The notes beneath the pieces are model-generated. The model did no database searches. It was not told where the DNA came from and saw nothing but the letters and a program-made list of their open reading frames with translations. A stretch of DNA of 64,000 nucleotides, from contig DWWA01000020.1 in the NCBI GenBank assembly GCA_019119935.1, forward strand, positions 62,001 to 126,000. The letters run 5' to 3'. Both the position numbers and the translations under genes were made by a program. This DNA comes from Candidatus Ruthenibacterium merdavium (GTDB lineage: Bacteria; Bacillota; Clostridia; Oscillospirales; Ruminococcaceae). This document shows positions 25,400 through 33,910 of the stretch, piece after piece (the first letter of the stretch is position 1; each line of letters opens with the position of its first letter).

Positions 25400-25435
25400 A
25401 CACGGCCAGCCCATTTAAGGGCTGGCCGTGTCTTT
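25400..25435. terminator. Strong terminator abutting repeat copy B
   Basis: ACACGGCCAGCCC (25400-25412) pairs with GGGCTGGCCGTGT (25419-25431), then CTTTT. It ends recQ. The following 25440-25517 shows nothing recognisable. Confidence 0.9.
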
Positions 25436-25517
25436 TCTATTCCTATGACCGCTCGCTTTTATCAACCACGCGATTGATGTCAAAAGAAGCGCCTGTCACA
25501 TCTTTGTCCGGTTGGCT

Positions 25518-25739
25518 TTAAGAAAAATAGCCTGAGAGATAAAAAATTCCAAACGCGGCAGCCATGCCGCCCACGGCGACAAGCACGCAAAGCAGTAAAA
25601 TCTTCCCCACTTCCCCCCCTGAGATAACGGAGTCATCGCTGTATTCCTCGTCTTGCGCTGATTCAGCATCAGGGGCCGCTGGTTGCTCGTCTGTTTCAGG
25701 CAGGGTGCTCTCTTGCAAATTTTCTTCCTCTTTTTGCAT
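25518..25739 (-). CDS. Small single-pass membrane protein, unknown function
   Basis: 73 residues from the ATG at 25739 (AGGGGG upstream). An acidic N-terminal half rich in Glu, Asp and Gln is followed by one hydrophobic segment (KILLLCVLVAVGGMAAAFGI) near the C-terminus. The longer frame runs back through the tRNA-Pro gene and is not credible. It follows a tRNA terminator by about 40 nt. No family recognised; tail-anchored topology is inferred. Confidence 0.6.
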   Translation of the reverse strand: MQKEEENLQESTLPETDEQPAAPDAESAQDEEYSDDSVISGGEVGKILLLCVLVAVGGMAAAFGIFYLSGYFS

Positions 25740-25779
25740 ACATATTCCCCCTCTCATCAAAAGGCAAGGTAAAAAAAGA

Positions 25780-25817
25780 GAAGAGCCGCGAACGCCGTTT
25801 CGCGTTCGTGGCTCTTC
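25780..25817 (-). terminator. Terminator of the tRNA-Gln/tRNA-Pro unit
   Basis: GAAGAGCCGCGAACGC (25780-25795) pairs, with one G-U, with GCGTTCGTGGCTCTTC (25802-25817). On the minus strand a CTCTTTTTTT tail follows. Confidence 0.9.
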
Positions 25818-25819
25818 AC

Positions 25820-25895
25820 TGGTCGGAGTGAGGAGAGTTGAACTCCTGGCCTCTTGGTCCCGAACCAAGCGCGCTACCATCTGCGCTACACCCCG
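25820..25895 (-). tRNA. tRNA-Pro (anticodon CGG)
   Basis: Minus strand: acceptor CGGGGTG pairs with CACTCCG (one G-U). The anticodon loop TTCGGGA gives CGG, the T-arm contains AGTTCAACT, and the discriminator A is followed by encoded CCA. It is co-transcribed behind tRNA-Gln. Confidence 0.95.
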
Positions 25896-25923
25896 AAAGA
25901 AAACGGCAGCTTTGTGCTGCCGT

Positions 25924-25997
25924 TGGTTGCGGAAGAAGGATTCGAACCCTCACAATACGAGTCAGAGTCGCAGGTGCTACCATTACACAATTCCGCA
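25924..25997 (-). tRNA. tRNA-Gln (anticodon CTG)
   Basis: Minus strand: acceptor TGCGGAA pairs with TTCCGCA. The anticodon stem TGCGA/TCGTA encloses loop CTCTGAC, giving CTG. The T-arm has GGTTCGAATCC and CCA is encoded. It is first in the two-tRNA transcript. Confidence 0.95.
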
Positions 25998-26030
25998 TCA
26001 AGCACTTTGCTATCGCCTTAGTGCTCTATT

Positions 26031-26059
26031 ATTATATCGAACACACCGACAAATGTCAA
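26031..26059 (-). promoter_or_regulatory. Consensus promoter of the tRNA-Gln/tRNA-Pro unit
   Basis: Minus strand: TTGACA (26054-26059), 17 bp, TATAAT (26031-26036), both perfect, about 34 bp before tRNA-Gln. Confidence 0.92.
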
Positions 26060-26228
26060 CCCTTTTTCTGAAATTTATTTCAAATTTTTTCTGTCCGCTT
26101 CGACGCCTTCGGAAAGGCTTTTTGGAAATAACGCTTTTCCCTAAAAGAATGCTGTGTTTCTGTGAAACGGCGTCGGCAAAAAGTTCATTTTGAAAAGAAG
26201 TCGACAACACGAAACACAAGGCATGTAA

Positions 26229-26241
26229 TTAACAATGTTAA
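26229..26241. promoter_or_regulatory. Small inverted repeat before the MarR remnant
   Basis: TTAAC-AAT-GTTAA, a short inverted repeat 26 bp upstream of the ATG at 26267. It is the kind of site MarR-type repressors bind for autoregulation; inference only. Confidence 0.35.
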
Positions 26242-26266
26242 CTATATAAAGAAAGGAACATTCTCT

Positions 26267-26704
26267 ATGGAGTGGACAGATATGATGCACTATCAGCAGC
26301 AGATGCAAAAAACTATGCGCTCGCTGCTGCCTGTGCGCAAATCCGCCCTCACGAGCAGTGAGTGTGAGCTCTTGGCCCATCTCTATTTAAAACCGGAGCA
26401 AAACACACCGATTTTGCTCCGCCAGAACAGCGGCATGAAAAAAAGAGGCAGTGAGCCGCTGTTTGAAATCCCTTTTGGGCGTAACATTCGGTTTAGTATT
26501 CGCCGCCGTTTTCCATCGGCTGGCAGCGGTTCACTTTTTGTCCGAATCGGAAGCGCAATCGTAATTGCAAAAAACGCGCTTTGGCCGAGCGGTGCCGTCA
26601 ATCCGCTTTGCCCCTATTCAAAATCTGCCATTTCCTCGGCAAAGACTTTATCTCACAGAAAAACCCTCATCCGTTTTTCTAAGCAGCAGCTTAAAGACGG
26701 ATGA
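26267..26704 (+). pseudogene. Probable truncated MarR-family regulator
   Basis: The ATG at 26267 has a GAAAGGAA ribosome site. The first about 57 residues (MHYQQQMQKTMRSLLPVRKS, then LTSSECELLAHLYL and TPILLRQNSGMKK) look like the N-terminal helices and start of the helix-turn-helix of a MarR-type regulator. After GMKK the frame stays open to 26704, but the residues resemble no regulator and are rich in Arg, Ser and Pro. The recognition helix and wing are missing. A rearrangement at about 26440 is inferred. An intact short protein of unknown role is the alternative. Confidence 0.45.
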
Positions 26705-26711
26705 GGGTTTT
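26659..26711. terminator. Terminator after the MarR remnant
   Basis: AAAACCCTCATCCGT (26659-26673) pairs with ACGGATGAGGGTTTT (26697-26711) around a 23-nt loop. It is usable in both directions, between the remnant and the convergent sirtuin gene. Confidence 0.75.
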
Positions 26712-26790
26712 ATCATTTCAGCATTTTCCGGGATAAAAAGCAGGAAAGCGGTGGTTCATATTTTGAAACAAGCGGCGCTTTCCTTCCCGG

Positions 26791-27495
26791 TTACGATCCC
26801 AGCACCTCGGCAATCGGCTCTTGAATCACAAGACTGGCGCGCCGGTCTGCCGAGGTAGGCGTTTTGTTCAAAACCACTAAGTGCTCTCCCGAAAAATAAC
26901 GCAGAAGCCCCGCGGCAGGGTACACGTTTAGACTTGTCCCGCCAACCATCAGCAAATCCGCTTCCATCAGTGCGTTCACCGCTTGTTCTATCACACTTTG
27001 ATCGAGCGCTTCTTCATAAAGCACCACTTCCGGCTTAATCATGCCGCCGCACTCGCATCGCGGAACACCTTGGGTTGACAATATGGTTTCCAATCCGTAA
27101 AATTTGCCGCACTTCATGCATCGGTTGCGGTGGACGCTTCCGTGCAGTTCGTACACCCGGCGGGAACCCGCCATTTGATGCAGGCCGTCAATATTCTGTG
27201 TAATGACAGCACGCAGTTTTCCCTGCTCTTCCCACTGTGCCAGTTTTAAATGGGCGGCGTTCGGTTTGGCTTTTGGATACAGCATCTTATCGCGGTAAAA
27301 ACGATAAAACTCCTCCGGGTTCTGCATAAAAAAGTGGTGGGACAAAATTTCTTCCGGCGGGTAAGCGTACTGCTGATTGTACAATCCGTCCTGCGAACGA
27401 AAATCCGGAATTCCGCTTTCGCAAGATACGCCCGCTCCTCCAAAAAACACAATGCGCCGCGCCTTTTCCACCAGCGCAGACAAACGCTTGTCCAT
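26791..27495 (-). CDS. Sirtuin-type NAD-dependent protein deacylase
   Basis: 234 residues. NAD site GGAGVSCESGIPDFRS, TQNIDGLH and catalytic His in YELHGSVH. A zinc ribbon has CMKCGKF and CECGG, and MVGGTSLNVYPAAGL is the C-terminal Rossmann motif. The family removes acyl groups from lysines using NAD, for example on acetyl-CoA synthetase. RBS AAGGAGAG precedes the ATG. It is monocistronic as far as can be seen. Confidence 0.95.
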   Translation of the reverse strand: MDKRLSALVEKARRIVFFGGAGVSCESGIPDFRSQDGLYNQQYAYPPEEILSHHFFMQNPEEFYRFYRDKMLYPKAKPNAAHLKLAQWEEQGKLRAVITQNIDGLHQMAGSRRVYELHGSVHRNRCMKCGKFYGLETILSTQGVPRCECGGMIKPEVVLYEEALDQSVIEQAVNALMEADLLMVGGTSLNVYPAAGLLRYFSGEHLVVLNKTPTSADRRASLVIQEPIAEVLGS

Positions 27496-27663
27496 ACCGC
27501 TCTCTCCTTTTTACAAATAAAACCCAAAATTGCCGGATTCACCAGCCGCTTTTGCACTGCAAGAAACCGCGATTCTTACGGTTCAAATATTTCCGGCAGG
27601 TGCATCCTCAATCATATTTATAATACGGCAAACAGCCGGGCGAAACGCCCGGCTGTAAAAAAA

Positions 27664-28200
27664 TCAATAATTTTTTGCCTGCAAAATGAAGTATCCCTGC
27701 GGATGGTCGCAAACAGGGCACTTCTCCGGCGCATGTTTGCCGATGTGAACGTGGCCGCAGTTGGAGCATACCCATACCTGCTCGGTTTCACGCGCAAATA
27801 CAGTGCCGTTTTCCAGCGAAGCACGCAGGGCACGAAAGCGCTCTTCATGCTCTTTCTCAATTTTGCCCACTTCTTCGAACAGGTGAGCAATCTTGGTGAA
27901 GCCTTCCTCACGCGCAGTTTTTGCAAAGCCTGCGTACATGTCGGTCCACTGGTAATTTTCGCCGGCAGCTGCGTCGGCCAAGTTTGTCATGGTGTCGGAC
28001 ATGCCGTCATGCAAAAGCTTAAACCAAATTTTTGCGTGCTCTTTTTCATTGTTTGCCGTTTCCTCGAAAATGGCAGCAATCTGATTATAGCCCTCTTTTT
28101 TTGCTTTGGAAGCGTAATAAGTGTACTTGTTGCGCGACTGGCTCTCACCGGCAAACGCCGCCATCAAATTTTGCTCTGTTTTTGATCCTTTTAAGTTCAT
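27664..28200 (-). CDS. rbr: Rubrerythrin
   Basis: 178 residues. A ferritin-like diiron domain has [29 protein letters not shown] and [14 protein letters not shown], followed by a C-terminal rubredoxin domain with CSNCGHVH and [11 protein letters not shown]. It reduces hydrogen peroxide in anaerobes. It lies 99 bp downstream of the perR-like gene on the same strand, which fits peroxide-responsive control. A hairpin, ACAGCCGGGCG/CGCCCGGCTGT at 27632-27656, follows the stop. Confidence 0.96.
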   Translation of the reverse strand: MNLKGSKTEQNLMAAFAGESQSRNKYTYYASKAKKEGYNQIAAIFEETANNEKEHAKIWFKLLHDGMSDTMTNLADAAAGENYQWTDMYAGFAKTAREEGFTKIAHLFEEVGKIEKEHEERFRALRASLENGTVFARETEQVWVCSNCGHVHIGKHAPEKCPVCDHPQGYFILQAKNY

Positions 28201-28299
28201 ACCACAACATCCTTTCCATCAATTTAAAAGACAGGACCGCCGCAGATTCGCGCCGTCAACCCGTCTAAGGCTTTCCGCCTTTTTTCATGTTATTCTGCA

Positions 28300-28701
28300 T
28301 CAGCCCGCTTTGTGTGCAGCTTTGTGTGCACAAGACGGACAAATGCCGCGAAACACCAGCTCGTGCGTTGAGTTTTGATATCCGGTAAGCTCTTCTACCT
28401 TTGCATCCAGCGATTCGTCACAGGTGATGGGCACATCACAAAAACAGCCGCATTCAGTACACTCAATATGGGAGTGGGGCTGTAAATAGTGATCGAACCG
28501 GTCTGCTCCGTTTGCCAAAGGAATGTGGCGCAGCTGACCGTCCTGTGCCAGACTGTTGAGATTACGGTAGACCGTCGCCTTACTGATGCTGGGGTGGTGC
28601 TGAACCACCTCGGCATAAACCTGTTCTGCTGTGGGATGGTTGGCAAGAGCGCAAACCGCATCAAGCACAAGGCGCTTTTGAATGGTATTGCGTTTTTCCA
28701 T
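28300..28701 (-). CDS. Fur-family repressor, PerR-like
   Basis: 133 residues from ATG 28701, chosen because AAAGGG lies 8 nt upstream. A winged helix (TAEQVYAEVVQHHPSISKAT then VYRNLNSLA) is followed by a metal-binding dimer domain with HIECTECGCF and CPSCAHK forming the structural Cys4 zinc site. DRFDHYLQPHSH carries regulatory metal ligands. Position just upstream of rubrerythrin favours a PerR-type peroxide sensor over a Fur iron sensor. The promoter overlaps a large palindrome, which implies autoregulation. Confidence 0.9.
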   Translation of the reverse strand: MEKRNTIQKRLVLDAVCALANHPTAEQVYAEVVQHHPSISKATVYRNLNSLAQDGQLRHIPLANGADRFDHYLQPHSHIECTECGCFCDVPITCDESLDAKVEELTGYQNSTHELVFRGICPSCAHKAAHKAG

Positions 28702-28716
28702 GCGCATCACCCTTTC

Positions 28717-28754
28717 TTTAATGATATCATATATCATTAAAGAGCTATTGTCAA
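28717..28754 (-). promoter_or_regulatory. perR promoter with overlapping palindromic operator
   Basis: Minus strand: TTGACA (28749-28754), 17 bp, TATGAT (28726-28731). TTTAATGATAT and ATATCATTAAA form a perfect 11-bp inverted repeat around CAT (28717-28741) covering the -10 region. It resembles Per/Fur boxes in its A/T-rich composition and TGAT/ATCA core. Confidence 0.8.
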
Positions 28755-28924
28755 GTTGGAATCAAAACTTTTTAAAAAAGCCGAAAATTTTCTCTTTTTC
28801 GCATCAACACAACCATTGCCGACCGTCAAAAGGTTTTGCCATGCGCTGTACTTTGCCTATCAAACATTTTTATTGAGGGAATTTTTCAAACGCTTCCTTT
28901 GATGCCTTCCTCTTTCCCTCACTG

Positions 28925-28968
28925 CAAAAAACACGGCAAAGGATGTCCTCGGATTCCCCTTTGCCGTG
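28925..28968 (-). terminator. Terminator of the coiled-coil gene
   Basis: CACGGCAAAGG (28932-28942) pairs with CCTTTGCCGTG (28958-28968). On the minus strand TTTTTTG follows. The stretch from 28755 to 28924 shows no gene. Confidence 0.85.
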
Positions 28969-28997
28969 CTTTGCTGTTGTTCTCAGCGTTCAAACAC

Positions 28998-29462
28998 TCA
29001 CTTGCCGCCAAGCCCAAAATTCTTTTTCAGGGTACCGCGAACTGTTTTGACATCGTTTAAATCGCGGGCAAGCAGTTCCTCAGTTTCACGCAGTACGTTC
29101 TCGCAGTAATTTGTAACCGTTGTGCGAATTTCGCGGCTTTGCTCCTGCGCTTGTGCCAAAATTTCCGTAGCTTTCTGCTGTGCCGCTTTGACAATGGCTT
29201 CCTGTGCCACCAGCGTGCGGGCGCGTTCCTCGGCCTGTTTGACAATGGCGGACGCTTCCAGCTTTGCAGTTTCCAAGATATTGTTGCGGTCGCGCACGAC
29301 GTTTTTCGCCTGACGAATTTCAGCGGGCATGTTCAAACGGATATCGTCAATAATTTCCCGCACTTTTTCCACGTCTACCACGCGTTTTCCGCCTGTAAAA
29401 GGAAGGTTTGTCGCCTCCTCCAATGTATCGTCCATGACATCCAGCAGTTCATCAATCGTCAC
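28998..29462 (-). CDS. Conserved coiled-coil protein, unknown function
   Basis: 154 residues from GTG 29462 (AAAGGAGG upstream). A short N-terminal segment (IDELLDVMDDTLEEATNLPF) is followed by a long charged helix with heptad character and many Ala/Gln/Glu, resembling DivIVA-like or V-ATPase-stalk-like coiled coils often encoded beside rsmD in Clostridia. No membrane segment or catalytic motif is visible. It follows rsmD by 41 bp, so probably shares its transcript. Confidence 0.7.
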   Translation of the reverse strand: MTIDELLDVMDDTLEEATNLPFTGGKRVVDVEKVREIIDDIRLNMPAEIRQAKNVVRDRNNILETAKLEASAIVKQAEERARTLVAQEAIVKAAQQKATEILAQAQEQSREIRTTVTNYCENVLRETEELLARDLNDVKTVRGTLKKNFGLGGK

Positions 29463-29503
29463 TGGTGTTCCTCCTTTTTTATAAAACGGCCCACCTGCCG
29501 TTT

Positions 29504-30049
29504 TTATTCTTCGTCAAACCCTTTTTCATAGCGTGTCAGCGCCACTGTGCCGTATTTGTATTGTTTTTTGCGGTGCAGTCTGCCGCAGGTTTCCGGCATC
29601 GGCGCGCCGTACTCCGTTTCTGCCATAATCACCCCGCCCGGCGCCAGCACGCGGTCAAGCATAGGCAAAAGCGCCTGTACTGTCCCGTGGTGATACGGCG
29701 GGTCCAGCACAATCACGTCAAACTGCTCGCGGCAAGCGGAAAGATAGCTCTCCGCAGGCATCTGCACGACATCGGCTTCCATGTCCGCGGCCTGCAAATT
29801 ACGGCTGATCATCTTGCATGCACCGCTGTCCGTTTCAACAAACACACAGTAGGCGGCGCCCCGGCTGAGCGCTTCAATGCCAAGCTGCCCCGAACCGGAA
29901 AATAAATCTAATACGCGTGCTCCCTCCAGCATAAACTGAACGGCACTGAACATTCCTTCTTTGACGCGGTCGACCGTCGGGCGTGTCACATCATCTCCGG
30001 CCAGTGTCGCCAGGCGCGTTCCCCGCGCCGTGCCTGCAATGACTCGCAT
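29504..30049 (-). CDS. rsmD: 16S rRNA (guanine966-N2)-methyltransferase
   Basis: 181 residues. RVIAGTARGTRLATL and RPTVDRVKEGMFS at the N-terminus, SAM-binding LDLFSGSGQLGIEALSRGA, and catalytic DPPY (VLDPPYHHG) identify RsmD, which methylates G966 of 16S rRNA. It lies 107 bp after uvrC and ahead of the coiled-coil gene. Confidence 0.95.
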   Translation of the reverse strand: MRVIAGTARGTRLATLAGDDVTRPTVDRVKEGMFSAVQFMLEGARVLDLFSGSGQLGIEALSRGAAYCVFVETDSGACKMISRNLQAADMEADVVQMPAESYLSACREQFDVIVLDPPYHHGTVQALLPMLDRVLAPGGVIMAETEYGAPMPETCGRLHRKKQYKYGTVALTRYEKGFDEE

Positions 30050-30156
30050 CTTTCAGCCCTCCCTTTTTTACCCATGCGGCAACATGCCGCCCTGTTTTCA
30101 TTATGGGCAAGGTACTGTTATTTGTCAAGCAAAACGGCCGATTTTTACACAAACTT

Positions 30157-31983
30157 TCAAACGCTTCTGAAATAATCGTAAACACTCTGCGCCGCCTTGC
30201 GGGAAACGCCTTTGACCTGGGCCATTTCCTCTACGGAAGCTTCGCGCACAGCCGCCAGCGTTTTAAAGTGCGCCATCAGCGCCTTGCCCGTAGCCGGGCC
30301 GACTCCCTGCACTTTTTCCAAAGTAGAAGAATACGACTTTGACTTATGCATCCGCTTGCGGTAATCGTTCGCCCAGCGGTGTGCTTCATCCTGAATCGAA
30401 GTGATAAATGCAAACGGCCCGCGGTGCATCGAAAGCACAATTTCACTGCCTGCCCCGTTAATCAGCCCGCGCGTGCGGTGGCGGTCGTCTTTTACCATTC
30501 CCAAAAGCGGCACTTCTTCAAAGGCCGTTCCCCTAAGCACTTCTTCCACAGCATGCACTTGTCCGAGGCCGCCGTCCAAAAGAATCAAATCCGGTTTACA
30601 TCCAAACTGCCCGGGCGCGCCGCGCTCATACTCCTGTACACGGCGCGTGAGTGTTTCCGCCATAGAGGCATAATCATCCGTGCCGGTGACGGTTTTCATC
30701 TTATAGCGGCGGTAACCGGCTTTTTTCGGCTTGCCGTTTTCAAACACCACCATGCCCGCTACGCTCGTTCCGTCGCCCCAGTTGGAAATATCGTAGGCTT
30801 CAATCATTTTCGGCAGACGCTGTAAACCCAGCAGATTGCCCAGCTCGTCCATCTGTTTTTCCGCGTGAGTAACGCGGCCGCTTTCGCGCGCCAAACGTTC
30901 AAAGGCATTGGTGCGCGCCATTTCCACCAGCTTTGCGGTATCGCCGCGCTGGGGCACATAAAGCTGCACCTTCGCGCCCTTTGTTTCTTCCAGCAATCGG
31001 TTCAGTGCTTCGGCGTCGGACGGCAGGGCATCCACCGCAATGCTTTTGGGAATAAATTCGACATCCTCCAAGTAGTAGCGCGGCAAAAACTCTTCGCGCA
31101 CTTCCTCGACATTGGTCCTGCCGTGAAACAAAAACTCCTGCTTATCGCGCAGCCTGCCCTCACGAAAGCGCAGAATCGCCGCGCAAACGGCATCCGCTGA
31201 GCCTGCAAATGCCAGCACATCCTGCTGCTCCACATCGCTGCGCACCACTTTTTGACCGCGCCCCAGCTTCTCAATGGCGGTAATCTGGTCGCGCAGAAGC
31301 GCCGCACGCTCAAACTCCAGTGCTTCCGCGGCCTGCTCCATGCGGGTGCGCAGTGTTTTGACAATCTCTCCCTGTCCGTGGCGGATGAGATGCAGCGCGC
31401 TTTCCACCGCTTCGCAATAATCCTCACGCGAAATTTTTCCGGAGCAAACAGCCATGCACTTTCCGATATGAGCGTTCAGGCAAGGCCGCCCCTTGCCGAT
31501 ATCCCTCGGAAACACTTTTCCGCAGCGGGGCAAACGAAACGCATCAGCGGCTGTTTCCACCATTTCGCGCACCGCAAAACTGGAGGTGAAGGGGCCGATA
31601 TACTCCGCGTCGTCCTCCTCTTTTTGCAGCACCGCGGAAATGCGCGGCCACGCCTGCCGCGTTACCTTCACATAGCTGTAACCCTTGTCATCTTTCAGCA
31701 AAATATTGTATTTCGGCTGATGCTGCTTAATCTGGCTGCACTCGAGCACCAGCGCTTCAAATTCGCTTTGTGTTACAATCACGTCAAACTCGAATGCATT
31801 TTCAATCATTTTCGTGACTTTCGCGTCATGGGGGACACCGTCGCGGAAATATTGCGACACGCGGGTGCGCAGGCGTTTCGCTTTGCCGACATAGATAATT
31901 TCGCCTTTTTTATCTCGAATGAGATACACGCCCGGCAAAAGCGGAAGCAGCATTGCCTTTTTCCACAATTCAAACTTCGTCAT
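30157..31983 (-). CDS. uvrC: UvrABC excinuclease subunit C
   Basis: 608 residues from ATG 31983 (AAGGAGG upstream). A GIY-YIG N-domain (PGVYLIRDKKGEIIYVGKAK) makes the 3' incision. A central UVR motif (LRTRMEQAAEALEFERAALL) binds UvrB. The RNase H-like endonuclease domain (YDISNWGDGTSVAGMVVFEN) makes the 5' cut. C-terminal helix-hairpin-helix motifs (VQGVGPATGKAL, VKGVSRKAAQSVYDYF) bind DNA. Length is typical. Confidence 0.97.
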   Translation of the reverse strand: MTKFELWKKAMLLPLLPGVYLIRDKKGEIIYVGKAKRLRTRVSQYFRDGVPHDAKVTKMIENAFEFDVIVTQSEFEALVLECSQIKQHQPKYNILLKDDKGYSYVKVTRQAWPRISAVLQKEEDDAEYIGPFTSSFAVREMVETAADAFRLPRCGKVFPRDIGKGRPCLNAHIGKCMAVCSGKISREDYCEAVESALHLIRHGQGEIVKTLRTRMEQAAEALEFERAALLRDQITAIEKLGRGQKVVRSDVEQQDVLAFAGSADAVCAAILRFREGRLRDKQEFLFHGRTNVEEVREEFLPRYYLEDVEFIPKSIAVDALPSDAEALNRLLEETKGAKVQLYVPQRGDTAKLVEMARTNAFERLARESGRVTHAEKQMDELGNLLGLQRLPKMIEAYDISNWGDGTSVAGMVVFENGKPKKAGYRRYKMKTVTGTDDYASMAETLTRRVQEYERGAPGQFGCKPDLILLDGGLGQVHAVEEVLRGTAFEEVPLLGMVKDDRHRTRGLINGAGSEIVLSMHRGPFAFITSIQDEAHRWANDYRKRMHKSKSYSSTLEKVQGVGPATGKALMAHFKTLAAVREASVEEMAQVKGVSRKAAQSVYDYFRSV

Positions 31984-32093
31984 ACCGCCCCTCCTTTTCC
32001 ACAATGATTATACTGCCCTGTTTTGCGCCGCCGTATCAGCTGAGCGGCCCCTTTGCTTCCTGGCACATGGCATTGCGCAAGGGCCGAGAAACG

Positions 32094-32124
32094 AAAAATG
32101 TGCGCTGCCTTGCGGCAGCGCACA
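32094..32124 (-). terminator. Terminator of the HPr gene
   Basis: TGTGCGCTGCC (32099-32109) pairs with GGCAGCGCACA (32114-32124). On the minus strand TTTTT follows. Confidence 0.85.
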
Positions 32125-32141
32125 TTCTCACAAAACAAAAC

Positions 32142-32405
32142 TTACTCGGTGAAACCGGAGCTAACCAGCTTTACCAGGCCTTCCACAGCCGCCTGCTCAT
32201 CAGGACCATCGGCAATGATGCGAATGGCAGTACCGCCAATGATGCCCAGCGACAGCACGCCGAGAAGACTCTTTGCATTGACGCGGCGCTCCTCTTTCTC
32301 CACCCAAATAGAAGACTTGAACTCGTTCGCCTTCTGAATGAAGAAGGTAGCGGGACGTGCGTGCAGACCAACTTGATTTTCAACAGTAACTTCTTTCACA
32401 AACAT
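32142..32405 (-). CDS. ptsH: HPr phosphocarrier protein
   Basis: 87 residues. His15 in VGLHARPATFF is the PEP-dependent phosphorylation site; Ser46 in NAKSLLGVLSLG is the HPr-kinase site used for carbon catabolite control. With both sites present this is HPr rather than Crh. No ptsI is adjacent. It has its own terminator and a 209-bp gap upstream (32406-32614), in which I see no clear promoter. Confidence 0.94.
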   Translation of the reverse strand: MFVKEVTVENQVGLHARPATFFIQKANEFKSSIWVEKEERRVNAKSLLGVLSLGIIGGTAIRIIADGPDEQAAVEGLVKLVSSGFTE

Positions 32406-32614
32406 AACAAACGCTCCTAATAAAGTCAGAATATATGTGTGCCTCTGGCTTCTATTTTAAACCTATGCGGCGGGTTCGTCAAATGTTTTTTCGCTCCTGT
32501 TCACATTTTCCACAAAACGCCACACTTTTTCGAGGTGTTTCTTGTCCCTTTGTATGTTTTTAACAAATTATTTTCAACATACACGCCATATTGAACAAAA
32601 TCCTCGTGCAAAAA

Positions 32615-33337
32615 TTATAAATTTTCGCCATTGACTTTTTTACAATATTCTTCGTATAAATCGGGCCTGCGCTCTTTCGTGCGCAAAAGCGCCTGCTCGG
32701 CGCGCCATTTTGCAATTTGGGCATGGTTGCCGGAAAGCAAAACAGGCGGCACTTTCAGCCCGTGCCAAGTTTCCGGCCGGGTATACTGCGGATATTCCAA
32801 AAGGCCGGAATAATAGCTTTCGTCCTGAAAGCCCTCCTCACAGGAAAGAACGCCCGGACGCATGCGAAACACGCTGTCCGCTACCACGAGGGCGCCAAGC
32901 TCTCCGCCGGTGAGCACATAATCACCGATGCTGATCTCCTCATCCGCCAGCGCGTCAATCACGCGCTCATCAATGCCCTCATAATGCCCGCACACCAAAA
33001 GCAGGCTCTTTTTCTGCGCCAGCTCTTTGCAGCGCTCCTGCGTTAAGGTTTTGCCGCCTGCGGTCAAGAAAATGACATGCGGCCTGCCGTAACCGGCATC
33101 GTCCATTTCCCGCATTGCTTCCACGCAGCAGTCATAAATCGGCTGCGCCTGCATCACCATTCCCTGGCCGCCGCCGTAGGGGTAATCGTCCACCTGGCGC
33201 TGCTTGCTGAGCGTATAATCCCGAATCTGATGACATTTCCAATCAATCAAGCCTTTTTTGGTGGCACGGCCGATGATGCTCTCGGAAAGCACGCGCCCGC
33301 ACATTTCCGGAAACAAAGTGACAATATCAATCCTCAT
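32615..33337 (-). CDS. trmD: tRNA (guanine37-N1)-methyltransferase
   Basis: 240 residues, SPOUT knot. [58 protein letters not shown] and [17 protein letters not shown] are TrmD signatures. It makes m1G37 and prevents +1 frameshifts. I chose ATG 33337, inside the last codons of rimM (an 11-bp overlap); GTG 33346 is an alternative. Usual neighbours rpsP and rplS are absent. Confidence 0.96.
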   Translation of the reverse strand: MRIDIVTLFPEMCGRVLSESIIGRATKKGLIDWKCHQIRDYTLSKQRQVDDYPYGGGQGMVMQAQPIYDCCVEAMREMDDAGYGRPHVIFLTAGGKTLTQERCKELAQKKSLLLVCGHYEGIDERVIDALADEEISIGDYVLTGGELGALVVADSVFRMRPGVLSCEEGFQDESYYSGLLEYPQYTRPETWHGLKVPPVLLSGNHAQIAKWRAEQALLRTKERRPDLYEEYCKKVNGENL

Positions 33338-33863
33338 CGGCGTCACCGTTTACCATTTCCCCAAACATGCCGGGAATCGGGCGCACAAACACCAAACGGT
33401 TTTCCGGCTCCAGCGCCGCCAAAAATTCGTCTACTGCGGGAAACAGGTATTCCTGCCCGCTTTGTGCGCGAATGGTATAGACATCGTTTGCGCCGGGATG
33501 CGTAATATGCACAATTTCACCGTACTCGTACCCGGTATCGGCGTCCACCACGCGGCAGCCGATGATGTCCTGCACAAAGTAACGTCCCTCGGGCAGCGTT
33601 ACGTCATTGCGGTCAAAGTAAACCGTCCTTCTCAAATACGGGCGTGCCGCTTCGATGCTGTCCACACCTTCCAGCTTAACGATACACATGCCTTTGTGAA
33701 TTCTCACCTGCACCGGCTTGAGCGCCTTTCCACCCTGTGCGGAAAGATATAAACGCGGCAAACCCGCCACAAAATCGGGGCTGTCGCTCCACGGATAAAG
33801 CTTCAGCTCTCCCATCACTCCGTGAGTTGTGACAAATTCGCCCGCTTCTAAAAATTGTTTCAT
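33327..33863 (-). CDS. rimM: Ribosome maturation factor RimM
   Basis: 178 residues from ATG 33863 (AAAGGA 8 nt upstream). The N-terminal domain starts [22 protein letters not shown]; the C-terminal PRC-barrel has [13 protein letters not shown] and [22 protein letters not shown]. It assists 30S head maturation with S19. It is translationally coupled to trmD. Confidence 0.95.
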   Translation of the reverse strand: MKQFLEAGEFVTTHGVMGELKLYPWSDSPDFVAGLPRLYLSAQGGKALKPVQVRIHKGMCIVKLEGVDSIEAARPYLRRTVYFDRNDVTLPEGRYFVQDIIGCRVVDADTGYEYGEIVHITHPGANDVYTIRAQSGQEYLFPAVDEFLAALEPENRLVFVRPIPGMFGEMVNGDADED

Positions 33864-33910
33864 TTTGTCAATCCTTTCCATGCTCTTTTCCCATGTTTTC
33901 AAAAAACGTT

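Noticed and set aside
28267..28285. Small hairpin AAGGC...GCCTT with a T-run on the plus strand between perR and rbr
   Set aside because: The T-run is on the strand opposite to both genes and no plus-strand transcript is evident; a chance hairpin is more likely.
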